Assembly: GCA_903772945.1 (NCBI GenBank)
Contig: CAICTM010000749.1
Location: forward strand, 1 to 50,243
Direction of reading: 5' to 3'
Length of the DNA stretch: 50,243 nucleotides
Origin: Seminavis robusta
Taxonomy: Eukaryota; Bacillariophyta; Bacillariophyceae; Naviculales; Naviculaceae
Positions 22,321 to 33,652 of this stretch are shown in pieces; the stretch's first letter is position 1, and every line of letters begins with the position of its first letter. The position numbers and the translations under genes are program-made. Under the pieces are notes generated by a model that was not told where the DNA came from, did not search any database, and worked only from the letters and a program-made list of their open reading frames with translations.

Positions 22321-25008
22321 CTAGCGAACCACTAAAGTTGGTTTCTCGGTTGCCTCCATCCTCTTGGAGCCCTCCTGCCTGTCGGTTGCTTGGGACAAGA
22401 CAAACTTTGGAAAGATGCGCTTGTAGAGAGGAAGGCATACTGTGTCGTGTTGCTTGATGGGGGCATTGAATAAGCATTTCATTGTCCCGTGGTCTCCGAC
22501 ACTCTCGACGATGTTTCCATTGAGACCATGCTTTGTCCATAATCCGGCCGGTCGGAACCATTTAACGTCGTCGGGGTTGTAGAACATGTACTTCACTGTT
22601 GCGTGGCGCTTGTGGACACGAACCGGGTAACCCGTCAATATAACTCTCTTGACGACAATTCGGTCCGCGTCGGCGCCAATCATAGATCCAATTGCGCACA
22701 ACTCTTGCGGCTTGTCCTCTTGCTTTCGAAAGACAAGGACAGGACACGGCGTATACGTAACTGGCCCAAAGAATGTAGCGGCGAAAAAAGCGCCTTGCAA
22801 TGGCATAAATCGTTCGAACTTGTGCTTGTTGCAGTTGAGGTTGTTCTGGCTGAACACTGGTCTGGTCTCCCAAGTTCGCCATCCGCATCGGATTGTCAGT
22901 TTATCCTTGCTCTTTACCGGGAACTCGTTGTCAATGTTGCAACCGCTAGAATGGCTTAGTCCTGCATGTAGGACGGAAACCTTGTTTTCGTGTGGGAGAA
23001 GTGCTACTGCAACCAGTACTGAGTCCACAGGGAGACTGTTCGCGGCGTTTGCATCAACCCCGTTGAGCGTGATGGTTACATACGCACCAGAGGGCACACA
23101 ATCGCTGAACAAGTCCTCGCTGCCGGAGTCATCTTCGTCCATACTATTTGTTTGAGGAGATTCACCGTTCCATTCCTCGGCATCAGCTGCAAGATCTTCC
23201 ATTTCTTGCATCACAGATCTTTGAGTCGCTTTAAAGTTCGCAAAATGGAACACATTGGCGTAGGACTCAGGTAGGTTTTCCTTGGGATCCCAGTATGATT
23301 TTCGAAAGCTCTTTAAGGACCGGTAGCGAGCGAATCGGTCCATCGCCTTTTCATCTTCGCCAACGTCTACTTCGTCGGGGAATTCGTTATGCTCATTCTG
23401 TTCTTTTGTTCGTTTCTCTTTCAGCAAGAGTCTCTCTGCATCTGAGATTTCGTTGGCATCGTCAATGTCCATTCCGCCTACGGTAGAATTGGAAGACGAT
23501 TTCTTTTTGTTGAGTTCTTCTGCAAGTTCGCCAGCGTCGAATTCAGCTCCCACGTCATCGACAGCATCCAACCAGGCACTCTGGTAGTCTGACCATCCCG
23601 CAGGTCTCGAAAACTTTTTATCTGCCGTGTCTTCAGGTGCATTCATCGCTTCATCGCCAAAATCGCCCTCTTCGTCGAATCCGACCAAGTTTTGCTCTCC
23701 TTCGAGAGCATCAGGGCTGGCGAACATATCCAGACTTTCTTGTTTGTTAGGATCTGAAGTCAGAACTGCCACCATGCCGGAATCAGTGGTGTGCTTTCGA
23801 CGAGACAGGAGAGGCTCGATTCTTTCGATCTTTTTGCATCCGTAAGTGCCAACATTGGGCACATGAAGCAACGAATTAACTGACAGGGGGATCTTCCCCC
23901 GAATGTAACCAGAGATTTTCAGTTCTCTGTTTGCTGCGTCGAAATGAACAGAATCTGACAACACAAATGGCCTCGGAGACTCCATGACCCATTTCGATGG
24001 CGCGGCAGCCTTGGTGCATAGAGCTCTGACTAGAGCAGCAATATCCGCTTCGGGGTTCGATACAAAACCTTCCTCCTGGTTCTCTGCCTCCATACCGCCA
24101 TGCAAATTGGAGACGTCGACGTCCATGACAGTGTCTTTGTCAGGTCCAAATTCTGCCAGGGCAAACCTGCTGGCGTACTTTCTTAGACTTTGCAATCGTT
24201 TTGTTTTGGAGCGTCTGGCGCTCTTGACGCTTTTGACGCTCATCATGTCGTCAGCACCTGCATCCTCATCGTCTGTAATTGCGAGAACAGTCAAAAGAGA
24301 TGGTAAACCTTGGCTCTTGACGGCGTGCAAAATGCGATCGCCCCTATCACTGATCAAATGGTCCCAATGATTGAGTCCTTGGTTGTTGGATGATGCGGAC
24401 TTGAAAGTCTTAGCAGAGGGGTCATCATTACCGCCAATTTGGATATCCACGACATTATCCATGACCGAAGCGTGTGTATCAATGACAAAGACAATCATGT
24501 CGCAAACACGGCATAGATCCAGTGCGGATTGAACAGCAGCATCATTTTCTGCAAAATCCTTGTCGTATTGGGCTCGAAACGAGGTAGAATTTGTCAGAAA
24601 AGTCAAAGCACCGTCCTTCTTGTGAACTCCGAATTTTGTAGTGACAGTAGCATTTGTCCTGCCAGGCAGGGTTTCTCCTTTCTCAAGCAGAGAATTCCTT
24701 AGCTTCTCTTCAATTTCTTCTGAGGCTCCCAAGCTGATTATTCCCACTACCCGTGGAGGAGCTGGGCCACCAGACACTCCTCGTTTCCTTCGAAGCAATT
24801 CTGCCCTTTTGGAATCACGTTTCTGCTGAAGCCGATTGGCCCTGTCTGCTTTCGATCTCGCAAAAAGCGCAGCACTTTGTCCACTTCGAGTACGTGCATT
24901 CACTTTGCCACCTGCAGCCCGGGAAAGGCTGCGCTTCGAAGACGTTGATCGCTTGTTTTTCTTGTTCTGCTGGCGAAGAGTACCGGAACGATGGTGATGT
25001 CCTGGCAT
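22321..25008 (-). CDS. TSR1: Ribosome biogenesis protein TSR1
   Basis: Single exon, 895 aa, somewhat longer than human TSR1 (804). TSR1 is a nucleolar/cytoplasmic 40S assembly factor related to Bms1 and translational GTPases but lacking GTPase activity. Seen: a basic N-terminus (MPGHHHRSGTLRQQNKKNK), a GTPase-like domain beginning RVVGIISLGA near 85, DMIVFVIDTHASV near 170, and the family hallmark block near 540-600, FPDEVDVGEDEKAMDRFARY, then LKSFRKSYWDPKENLPESYA and FHFANFK. The beta-barrel C-terminal domain follows (VSVLHAGLSHSSG; CGWRTWETRPVFSQ; FMPLQGAFFAATFFGPVTYT) and it ends KPTLVVR. Acidic Ser-rich insertions (DDEDAGADD; MDEDDSGSEDLF) account for extra length. Confidence 0.95.
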   Translation of the reverse strand: MPGHHHRSGTLRQQNKKNKRSTSSKRSLSRAAGGKVNARTRSGQSAALFARSKADRANRLQQKRDSKRAELLRRKRGVSGGPAPPRVVGIISLGASEEIEEKLRNSLLEKGETLPGRTNATVTTKFGVHKKDGALTFLTNSTSFRAQYDKDFAENDAAVQSALDLCRVCDMIVFVIDTHASVMDNVVDIQIGGNDDPSAKTFKSASSNNQGLNHWDHLISDRGDRILHAVKSQGLPSLLTVLAITDDEDAGADDMMSVKSVKSARRSKTKRLQSLRKYASRFALAEFGPDKDTVMDVDVSNLHGGMEAENQEEGFVSNPEADIAALVRALCTKAAAPSKWVMESPRPFVLSDSVHFDAANRELKISGYIRGKIPLSVNSLLHVPNVGTYGCKKIERIEPLLSRRKHTTDSGMVAVLTSDPNKQESLDMFASPDALEGEQNLVGFDEEGDFGDEAMNAPEDTADKKFSRPAGWSDYQSAWLDAVDDVGAEFDAGELAEELNKKKSSSNSTVGGMDIDDANEISDAERLLLKEKRTKEQNEHNEFPDEVDVGEDEKAMDRFARYRSLKSFRKSYWDPKENLPESYANVFHFANFKATQRSVMQEMEDLAADAEEWNGESPQTNSMDEDDSGSEDLFSDCVPSGAYVTITLNGVDANAANSLPVDSVLVAVALLPHENKVSVLHAGLSHSSGCNIDNEFPVKSKDKLTIRCGWRTWETRPVFSQNNLNCNKHKFERFMPLQGAFFAATFFGPVTYTPCPVLVFRKQEDKPQELCAIGSMIGADADRIVVKRVILTGYPVRVHKRHATVKYMFYNPDDVKWFRPAGLWTKHGLNGNIVESVGDHGTMKCLFNAPIKQHDTVCLPLYKRIFPKFVLSQATDRQEGSKRMEATEKPTLVVR

Positions 25009-25583
25009 GGTGATTTTGTTTCCTTGTGTAACACTAGCTAGCTAGCTCCTTGGCAGTAATCTGAGACGCTCAAGGTTTGTGAAAGACCAGGCGAAAGAAA
25101 AAGTAAATGACAAGAGCTATGAAAAAGAAACTGAAACAAAAGAATGGGGTCGGGGGCAAAGATTCTTTGGGTGGTGGTGGTTCAATCCCGTCCGTTCGAT
25201 CCGTGAACCAGGCTCTTCAAGACCATCTACTCCTGAAATTGACGCCCCATTTGCATAGTTGCTAAATCCACTTTGTAGGGTCTCCAAATCCCCTTGGCAT
25301 GTACCGGTACCCCCAGGCGCTACAGATAAGGGCTGGAGGCCATGGTTCCCTTGGGTCGAGGTCGGACAAAGCTTCATCAAAGAGTACGCATGCAGCAACA
25401 ACAGTCTTCCATTATATAGAGTAGCATACACCGGTATTGGTTATCCCCGTGGATTTTGGAGAACTAGCTAGTACCGGTATCGTAACAGGCACACATGAGG
25501 TCGCTACATACTTTAGGCTCGAGCTCTTATACCAGAATAAATCTCTACTAAACGCATTTTGATTCTAGCTAGGTGTATGGTGC
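25009..25583. promoter_or_regulatory. TSR1 promoter / HSF 3' flank
   Basis: 575 bp between the TSR1 start and the HSF stop. It carries CTAGCTAGCTAGC at 25034-25046 and TACCGGTA at 25302-25309 and 25472-25479, the latter beside CTAGCTAG. No gene seen. Confidence 0.45.
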
Positions 25584-27473
25584 CTACAGAGAAACAGTTT
25601 GTTGCGTCGGTTGTTGTGAAGTTGCCGCTCCCTGTGCTGCTGCCAAAGGTTGTTCTGGCAAGGGCACACCAGTTGCCCAAACAGCTCCCTGGGTTTGCGT
25701 ATTCTGATTTCCTGTTTCGTTCGTAGGATCAAAAAGTGTGACGAAGTCCATGTCAAGATCGTCCACAACATTGGTGTTGGCAGCGTTCGCGTTCCAATTA
25801 GTGCCATCCATTTCAGAGCTTGCGGGGGGTGGCGCCAACACAAGGGCAGGGGGAGGCTGTAGTCCCAGTGACGGTGTTCCATTGCTGACAGGCTGTGTGA
25901 GACTTGCACTTCGTACTGCTAGAGAACCTGCATGGCTTTCATCGCCTACTAAATCCTCCTTGACCAAAAGTGGCTGGGCAGAACGAATGGCAGGCACTTG
26001 ATAAAGTGCAGGTGGGTTGGCACCATTGTTGGCATGGAGTCTATTGTCAGTCATGAGGATCCCAAGGCCAGTCTGAGGAGCAGCCCCAGTGGCAATAATC
26101 AATGGTGGATGGGAAGGGGATCCACTGCGAAAATGAGCCAGCCGTTGTTGCTCTGGTGCATTAGAATGGCCCGGTCTAAGAATAGCAAATGACGTGAGAA
26201 GAAACGTTCGAGCGCAGAGGAATCATTCCACTTCGATGATGATAGCGTACCTTCCCATGATCGGTGCAGTCAGTGTTGTGGGGGCGCTTTGGCTCGTGAT
26301 GGCTGGTTCCAGAGCATAAACCCCCGGACTTGAATCAGGCGTCAGTAGCGGCGACGATGTACTAGAACCACCCGATCTCCCTGCAGACCGTGGACTGGGT
26401 CGTAGTTGTGGTGATCCGCCACTGCCGTTTTGTTTGGATCGTTTCATTTGCAAACATCGATCCGGATCGTCTCTGTGGAACATTTCATGTCGATACGCTC
26501 CTGCATCAGGTCCTTTGGTAATTCTCCGAAAGCCATATAGATTGAGTTGTCTCTGGAAGGATGTGAGCTTGGTGTGCCGGAAATATCGGGGCAGCACATC
26601 AGCAATGAATCTATCAGGGTCCCTAACAGAGAAGGCATTGCCCTTTGGGAGCCATGACACCACAGCCGGGTCTTCCTTTCGAAGCATTGCCATGAGTTTT
26701 CGTGGAAAAGGGTTTGCATTTCCTCCCGGTGACGCAGCCGATAAGGCCGGAGATGCAGAACTGTTGCTACCAGAAGAAGAATTTCTTGTAACCCGTCGAA
26801 TGCCAGGGTCCCCTACAGTATCGGTACCACTTGTTGCTGCAGTGATGATAGAAGATGCAGACGAAGTTGTGGGTTGCACTTTAATCACACCAGCAGCAAT
26901 GGAACAGTCCACTGGAACCAGCACCACTCCAGACCCCACGGAACCATAGGCGGCATTGGGATCGGAACCAGCACCAGCTTCTGGGTTTGACCCTTGTATT
27001 GCATTCTCGAAATTTTCTCTGAGCGACTGCTGGTTTCGAGCATTGTTGGCAGCACGAAAGCCAGCAAGATACATGGCTCGTAGCTGTGCCTGCATCTCGT
27101 CCGCCGATTCTGCCGGTGCTGCCGTACCATCGGTAGAAGGTGCTGAAATGCTGGCCAAAGCTGCATCCATCGAGTCCTTGAGATCTGAAAAATCGAACGC
27201 GGGAAGGTTGGCTGGAGGGGAAGAGGATGTACGATTAAGGGGAGCCATTGAGGCAGGTGTCGTTACGACTTGCATTGATCCTGCTGCAGTCGGCACGGCA
27301 GTGGCCGAAAAGTTGGCAGAACCAGAGAGAACAGGAACCTGGGTTGGAGCAGTCGCCATATTTGTGCCGTTTGGATCAGCTGTCATTCCTGCCTCAACAT
27401 CCACAGCATTGACTGCCTTTCCCTCGGCTGTGCCACTCGCTGTGCCCTGGTTGTTGGACGGATGGTATGCCAT
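25584..27473 (-). CDS. Heat shock factor (HSF)-type transcription factor
   Basis: Exons 26251-27473 and 25584-26175, 75-bp intron in phase 2, 604 aa. The N-terminal 245 residues are Ala/Ser/Thr-rich and disordered. The HSF DNA-binding domain lies at about 253-345: [20 protein letters not shown], the recognition helix block [19 protein letters not shown], and the wing [20 protein letters not shown]. The C-terminus is low-complexity, with a Gln-rich end. I see no clear HR-A/B heptad trimerisation region after the domain, as in several diatom HSFs. HSFs bind nGAAn repeats. The start of this gene faces the AMBRA1-like gene across 332 bp. Confidence 0.92.
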
Positions 27474-27805
27474 GGCGTTGCGTTTTTTTGCTCAGACTTG
27501 ACCTCCATCTCTTTTGGCTTCTGTTCAACTTTGGCTTCTTTTCTTCTCCCTTCGGAAGGGGAAGAAGAGGAAGGAAGTTTTGAACAAATTCTGAACCCCA
27601 ACCCTACTTGCAGTCTCACAACCCCAGCGCTAAAATGAAGGTGATCCAGTCGTAGTCCAGTGACGAGTGACGGCACGTGATGACTGCATCGATCATGCTC
27701 GTGGTGCATGGTGCTCAATGAGATTATCTAGCTACTAGTAGTCAAATAAATGCAGCGGCTTCTTTCGGTTGACCAAGGATCGACTACCTAAATGTACTTG
27801 CTACA
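27474..27805. promoter_or_regulatory. Divergent promoter, HSF / AMBRA1-like
   Basis: 332 bp between outward-facing starts. GAAGAGGAAGGAAG-like purine runs and TCTTCTTT-like runs lie near 27530-27575; these only loosely resemble heat shock elements. No other element recognised. Confidence 0.35.
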
Positions 27806-30352
27806 ATGGACGGGACAGATACAGGAACCAGTATGCAATCAAGGCCATCTCTAGATTGGCGTAACCATGATTTCTTTGAACAGGCTAGACGAATTGACTA
27901 CGGAGCGGAGGAGGATGAAGCATGGCCAATTCCGTCGCGAGAGAGCATGCAAGAAAAGTTTGCTTTTCGCCAAGGCATTCGAGAAGAGACGCTGCAGCAC
28001 CGCAGAATACACAAGCATGGTGGCATGGGTCAAACAGGGCGGAATATTTCGTTGGTTCTTCGTGATCGAGAACTGAAAGGTGCCTCAGGAGTGGCTCTGC
28101 GCCGCCGTCCTTCCGACAATCCCAAGAATGTCAAACAGGTCCAAGGAGGCAATACTAGTAGCACCAACAATAACAAGCATGCAAGAGAGAATGGCGTCAT
28201 CGCTGCGAACAACGTATCAAAAGGAAAAACAACAAACACAAACATCAGTGGATCCAATCATCTGCAAAAGCCAAAGCTCAGCAACAATAGAGTTTGTTAC
28301 CCGACAAAAATCTCTCACGAGGTTCAGTTGTTCGCTGAGTATTACAGCGTCGTGCGCTATCATTCCGCTTTTTTCAGACATTTGGGTGGTGACGACGAAC
28401 AAGGGGAAAGTGGAGAGAGACCTTCGTCTTCCAAGGCTGTCAGTACCATTTCGATTGCCTTCTCTCCGGATTCTCAGACTATGGCGTCCACTCACGGTGA
28501 TCACACTGTCAAAATCACTTGCTGCTCTTCGGGGTCCTTATTGCAAACTTTGGAAGGACACCCTCGGACGCCTTGGACTGTCAAATATCACCCTATAGAT
28601 TCCGCAGTTCTGGCAAGTGGCTGCCTCGGACACCAGGTGCGCTTGTGGCACTGGCCTGACAAAGTCTGCTTGCAGATGATTCGGCTGGAATTCGCCATTA
28701 TTAGTTTGAGCTTTCATCCCACCGGAAATTTGCTAGCCGTCGCAAATGGGACCAGGCTGCACTTTTGGGGGTACAACCAAAAGACAAATTCCAGCTCCGA
28801 TACTGCCGCACAAAACGAACGAGCTGGGTCGTCGGCTAGGAATTCACGCGGAATTTTGACCGAGGTTGATCAGAGACACATGCTGCGGTGCGTTCACTTC
28901 CCACCAGAAGGAAATAGTATCATCATTGGTGGAGTTAATCCGACGACAGATGACCCAAGAAGGAGGAGGGGCGGAATTGGTGGAAATGGCATGAGTTTCT
29001 ACTTGCGTCTGTGGGATTTTGATATCGGGGCAGCTCTTCAAACGTTCGATGATAGTGCCTCGTCCGGCCGACGGAGAGCAATTAGCAATGTGAGCTCATA
29101 TCCACCATTGAATACGTGCATGTACAACGAGCACCAGTATTCCGACTCACGCTTTCTCTTCACTGCCAACTAACTGTACATGTAGCCGCGGACGTTTGTC
29201 CCACGGGCTCTTTTATACAACGATGGTGGCTTTGACGTTTCGCCGGATGGGAAAGAGCTGTGCGCCTGCGCTGAGTATTGGTTGCCAGAAGGCGTCAACA
29301 GTGCGATGGAACTCGTGCAACGAGATGACGAAGAGGATTATTCTGATGATGAGGTCGAAGCGGATGGTGGACAAGAGCACTCTGTAGACGGCAGCAACAA
29401 TAGGCAATCTGAAAGAGAAGGAGCATCAACACCCACGCAGACCGATGTTCCGGAAGGTGATCGAGCCGTTTTGTCCACGCCACCTCCCAGCGGTACTAGT
29501 GGTGACGGCCCCCGCACCCCTGTTCGCTACAGCACTCCTGTTCCACCACCAGCCGACACACACAGAGGGAACGCAGCAGCTTCCAACAGTCAGGAGATAG
29601 CGCCTCAGACACCTCCACGATCCAACCGTCCGCGGTTGGCTCTATCACCTCCGTCGCCTCCTGGGAGGCGCTTCTCGGGCGGGGTTAACCGCGGTGGTGC
29701 CAATGCTGGTCCAGCTGGAAACTCGTCGACATCTCACCGAATCCAACCATTGCTCTCAACACCCACCCAAAATCAACAAAGCGGCCCTGGACCCATCCCT
29801 CCGCCACCCCCACCGCCTCCACCACCTCCTGGAATTGCCAGCAGGCCACCCCATCCACTCTCGATCATTTCAGGAGGGGCCAACTACGAGGATGTGCTGA
29901 ACAAGAAAGGGCGTTATGTGCCGCATGTGGTTACAGTCAGCCTCGACACGACACCCATGGCTGACGCAGCCGAAGCGCAACGAGGCATAATGAAGTTGAC
30001 ACCGGTTGCAAGGGGCTATCGTCCCCGATTAGGTCAGCTTTTGGAAGCCAGCCCGTTGGACGGGGCCAAGGCGTCAGCAGTCACCTGCGTCAAGTTTTCG
30101 CCGTCCACCGACTTCTGCCTGATCGGGTATGGCGTTAGGGAACCAGTGGTGGAGGGAGGCGGGCATTACCATCCCGTGACAGCTCTGTATCGTGTTCGCG
30201 GAGGAATGACCCATGTATCAACCATGCTCAGCGGTGATGATGATGTGAACATTGCAAGGTTTCACCCTGACTCTGGTTACGGGTTTGTGTATGGGACCAA
30301 ACAAGGTCGAGTCCGAGTTCTGAGCCCGAGACCATGGAATTTTTATCACTGA
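27806..30352 (+). CDS. AMBRA1-like WD40 protein
   Basis: Exons 27806-29089 and 29186-30352, 96-bp intron in phase 0, 816 aa. Residues 1-170 are basic and disordered. The first WD40 block (about 205-330) is close to animal AMBRA1: IAFSPDSQTMASTHGDHTVK, then LEGHPRTPWTVKYHP, LASGCLGHQVRLWHW, and FHPTGNLLAVANGTRLHFWG. After a loop the propeller resumes (FVPRALLYNDGGFDVSPDGK, across the splice). A long Pro-rich disordered insert with a run of ten prolines follows, then closing WD repeats (VTCVKFSPSTDFCLIGYG; NIARFHPDSGYGFVYGTKQG). A split propeller around a disordered insert is the AMBRA1 layout. AMBRA1 is a DDB1-CUL4 substrate receptor linked to autophagy and cyclin D turnover. The final C-terminal residues (PRPWNFYH) could change if another intron exists. 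Confidence 0.87.
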
Positions 30353-30832
30353 TTTGACGAAGGGCTACGAGCGGGGCTCTTTGGAGGCCAAGGCGTACGA
30401 AGAGGGTAAGATTTATTACATCTTCATGGGTGGGTTATCCTTGCGAGCCCCCTTGTTGAATGCCACAGTCCATTGTAAATTCAGCTGTTGTTTTTTAAAA
30501 CTGCACTTATGACATGTTGGCTCAAACAGAATGAATCAGATGTACTAAAACTGGGCTTGCTCTAGTAGCTAGCTAGCTGCTACTAGCTAGGCATAGCTAT
30601 CGCAACAGCTATTGTGGCAGATAGATCCCAGGAGATCTTTTTTAAAGTATCGTCAGTGGCCTCCTAAAAGATCGGGTTGGCTTTTTTTTTTTTTGCGGCC
30701 GTGCTCACACCGGCGCTGATTGCATGGTTGGACAAGTAGAGGAAACTCGATTGATCTTGTCAAAGACACAGTTGCCTTTGTAGCCCATTCAAAGGACAGA
30801 ATCTTCCAGCTAGCTAAAGGAAAGCCGAAGAG
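30353..30832. other. Intergenic region with CTAG-rich words and poly-T
   Basis: 480 bp between two plus-strand genes. AGTAGCTAGCTAGCTGCTAC lies near 30565-30584 followed by CTAGCTAGGC. A run of T at about 30681-30694 lies 140 bp before the LRR start. No gene seen. Confidence 0.4.
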
Positions 30833-31925
30833 ATGGAGCAGAGCTCCGACGACAAATCTGTAAGCTTAACGGGCTATGAAGTGACGAAAACAGATGCTGA
30901 AGGGAACGCTTTAGTTATTAGCACTCGACTGTGTCGCGATGCGGAGAGATGGAAGCTCATGCCCGCACTGGATGAATTCCAAAAGTTGACGACTCTAGAC
31001 CTCCACAAGAGCCGATATCTCAAGACTTTGCATCCATCCGTTGGAAACTTGCCCAATCTACGAGAGCTCTATTTGGCACGCTGTGAACTGCTGGAAGAGC
31101 TTCCTGACACGCTTGGGCAGCTAGTCAATTTGGAGGTGCTGGACATGATGGACTGCACAGTCCTAAAGTTCCTCCCAGATTCAATAGGTAACTTGAAAAG
31201 GTTGGTTATCGATGCTTCCAAATGTCCACTTTGCATTCTGGCTCTGCAGACAGATTCTTCTTACTTCATTTTTAAATTAATTAATCAATACCCATCCGCC
31301 CAGTCTAAAGCGCCTGTGCCTTGGGGGGCATTTTGGGACTGGTAACAAAGTGTTGGAAGCACTTCCTGATTCGCTGTGTCAACTATCAAACTTGGAAGAA
31401 CTCAACCTGGACAAGTGCAAGGCTCTGAAGCGTCTCCCGGAGCAGATTGGAAAGCTAAAACGTCTGAAGCGACTTAACATGAGGGAGAACAAATGCGTCC
31501 AGGCACTTCCGGAATCGATAGTGGAGTGCAACTTAGTGGAGGTGTCTCTTTCCAAGTGTGTTTCTCTGACATCGCTTCCTCCAAACCTGGAAAAGTGGGC
31601 TGATCTCGAGGACCTTGTTCTGACCAAGTGCAAAGGTATAACCTGGCTCCCCGACGACATCGATAAATTGAAGAGCTTGGCTCTTTTGGACTTGAGAGCA
31701 TGCAAGAAGCTAGAACAAATCCCTCAGTCACTAGGATCTTTGCCTCATCTTCGCATTCTTGACCTTTCGGCATGCAAGAGCTTGAAGGTGGTCCCTGAGA
31801 CACTTGCAAATTTGCCTAGCCTGGAAAGATTGGAGCTTTCGGGATGCCTGAGCCTCAAGGACATTCCAACCTGTGTGCGGACAATGAAAGCGGTTACACT
31901 AGGAGATCAAAAAGAAGGCGACTAA
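30833..31925 (+). CDS. Leucine-rich-repeat protein
   Basis: Two exons, the second 31351-31925. The first starts at 30833 and ends at 31187 (donor GTAACT) or 31223 (donor GTCCAC); both keep frame, giving 309 or 321 aa. The second choice preserves the 21-24-residue repeat rhythm better, the first has the better donor. After about 45 non-repeat residues come roughly eleven repeats of the form LPxxLGxLxxLxxLxLxxCxxL, e.g. LPDTLGQLVNLEVLDMMDC and LPPNLEKWADLEDLVLTKC. This is the plant-type/SHOC2-like short LRR with a repeated Cys. No signal peptide, TM, kinase or NB domain, so it is probably a cytosolic interaction scaffold. Partner unknown. Confidence 0.85.
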
Positions 31926-32062
31926 ATAGTTGTTTTACATGTGGCCATATCTCGAGAGAGACCTTGCCCAGCCCATTTGCTGGGCCGTCCTTCGAAATAA
32001 GAAAAAGGGCAAGAGACGGAAGTTTTCGTTTCGGTTTTGCAACTCTGCACCGGTACCCAATA

Positions 32063-33652
32063 CTATGCGAGTTCCGTTGTGACGGTTTTCGCTGCTCGTC
32101 TCCTTGCTTTGATATCCAAAACTTGTTCTGAATACGTCTGAAGCGCCTCATCGATCGCATCCCAGAGCCTCCGTTCCGCTTGAGCAATCTCAGGATCCGC
32201 AGATTCTTCCGTGGGCATCATTGCCAAATTCATTGTGTCTCGGGGGGCTGAATCAGAGATAGCCACAACGGATGCAGTGGCTTCATGGCATTCAGTGTTT
32301 GAGAGCCGCTTGTCGTCACTTTCGTTAGTTTCTTTCAAGTTGTTGCGCTGTCCCATTGCTTGAGTGACTTGCTCTACTTTCGTTTCTTCAATTATTTTCG
32401 GGCTTGCAGTGCTCAGGTTCCCCTCCTCGATATCGTCGCCGCCGTGGGCGAGTTGCCTTCTGTCTTTTTCTACGGTTTCTAACACGGGAGGTTCCTTTCT
32501 GGCAGTCTTTGTCGCTTGGTGCTTCGATTGCATTGTTTTGTCCAGAGGTGCTATTTGGCTCGTGGACGCCAACTTTTCTCGTAGTTTTGAAAACTCCTGG
32601 TGTTTGGCTTTCTTTTCGTTCCGAATGATGCGTAGGTACAAAACTTTGTACTCGTCAGCCGAGACCTTCTTTCCATCCTTGTCTGTGTATTGGAATTTTC
32701 CATTGACTTTCTGCACGAAGCAGGACGTCGACACTTCTGCATTTCTCGAGCGTTGGTGTTTCCTCTCCTCGGTTTCCTCGAGACATGGCCCGACCTTCAA
32801 CAAGAGGTCTTTCCGACTGGCACGGCCGTCTTCTGACAGCGGATGCGACAACAAAGGATACCCTGTCTCTTCCAAGATACCTTTGGCATTTTCCAGTCGC
32901 GACTTGGATTCATTGGGTAGCGAACAGTATGCTCGTATCTTTCGTTGCAGCTCAGAAAATTTACTGGTCGCCAAGGCCAAAGTGGTTGCTTGGGTGTCAG
33001 TTTCGTTGCCACAATTTCTTTCTGCCTCCTTGGAGCCATTTGGCGTCGATTTTTGGAACTCTGCCATGCCAACTTCGCTAGGCAAGAGGATGCTTTGTCG
33101 CCGACGCTTGTTGGACTTTTTCTGCTTCTTTCGTTGGCCAGAAGATTGACCAACATTATCGTGGTTCTCGCCCAAATCAATTTGGGGTCGGTGCGAAGCT
33201 TGCTTTGGTGGAAGTGGTGGAAACTTCGAGGATGCCGAAGAAGTACTAGTGGAGGTTGTGACTCGATGCAAGGGAACATGGCATAAGGACCGTCTCTTCT
33301 TGCTTTTGCTCGAATTCTGTTTGTCCCCGTTTACTTTGCGCTGTGGAGAATGCGTATGGCTGTTTGAGAGATCATTGAGGGGCGAACTTCTGTTCTTGGC
33401 CAGCATGAACGCAGAAGAAGATCGACGACGACGTTGTCTCGCGCTGATACTCAAAGAAGGAGAAGGCGGCGAAGGGACAGATAGAATGTCTTGACAGGTG
33501 TCCACGTTTATCCCTTTCAAAAAATGGCTTTCTTCTTCAAGGAGGGTCGCCTTTTTGGAACGTTTGGCTGTGGTTGAGCCGAGAGGTTTGAGACGTGAGG
33601 CAGCCATGGAGCTAGCTGATATTGGATCTTCTTGTTGCTCTGTCGATGCCAT
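32063..33652 (-). CDS. Hypothetical basic disordered protein
   Basis: Family not recognised. Single-exon ORF, 529 aa, start MASTEQQEDPISASS. The first half is Ser/Lys/Arg-rich with several NLS-like clusters (RQRRRRSSS; KSKKRRSLCH; RKKQKKSNKRRRQS), suggesting a nuclear protein. A helical segment near 240-275 (KFSELQRKIRAYCSLPNESK) and another near 320-370 (KVNGKFQYTDKDGKKVSADE then LYLRIIRNEKKAKHQEF) look folded and may be conserved. The C-terminus is helical (RRLWDAIDEALQTYSEQ). It converges with the LRR gene (137 bp between stops) and faces the thylakoid-protein gene. Purely descriptive. Confidence 0.7.
   Translation of the reverse strand: MASTEQQEDPISASSMAASRLKPLGSTTAKRSKKATLLEEESHFLKGINVDTCQDILSVPSPPSPSLSISARQRRRRSSSAFMLAKNRSSPLNDLSNSHTHSPQRKVNGDKQNSSKSKKRRSLCHVPLHRVTTSTSTSSASSKFPPLPPKQASHRPQIDLGENHDNVGQSSGQRKKQKKSNKRRRQSILLPSEVGMAEFQKSTPNGSKEAERNCGNETDTQATTLALATSKFSELQRKIRAYCSLPNESKSRLENAKGILEETGYPLLSHPLSEDGRASRKDLLLKVGPCLEETEERKHQRSRNAEVSTSCFVQKVNGKFQYTDKDGKKVSADEYKVLYLRIIRNEKKAKHQEFSKLREKLASTSQIAPLDKTMQSKHQATKTARKEPPVLETVEKDRRQLAHGGDDIEEGNLSTASPKIIEETKVEQVTQAMGQRNNLKETNESDDKRLSNTECHEATASVVAISDSAPRDTMNLAMMPTEESADPEIAQAERRLWDAIDEALQTYSEQVLDIKARRRAAKTVTTELA

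Noticed and set aside
26223..26250. HSF C-terminus ending AIIIEVE
   Set aside because: This is read-through into an intron; splicing at 26250/26176 continues in frame for about 197 residues.
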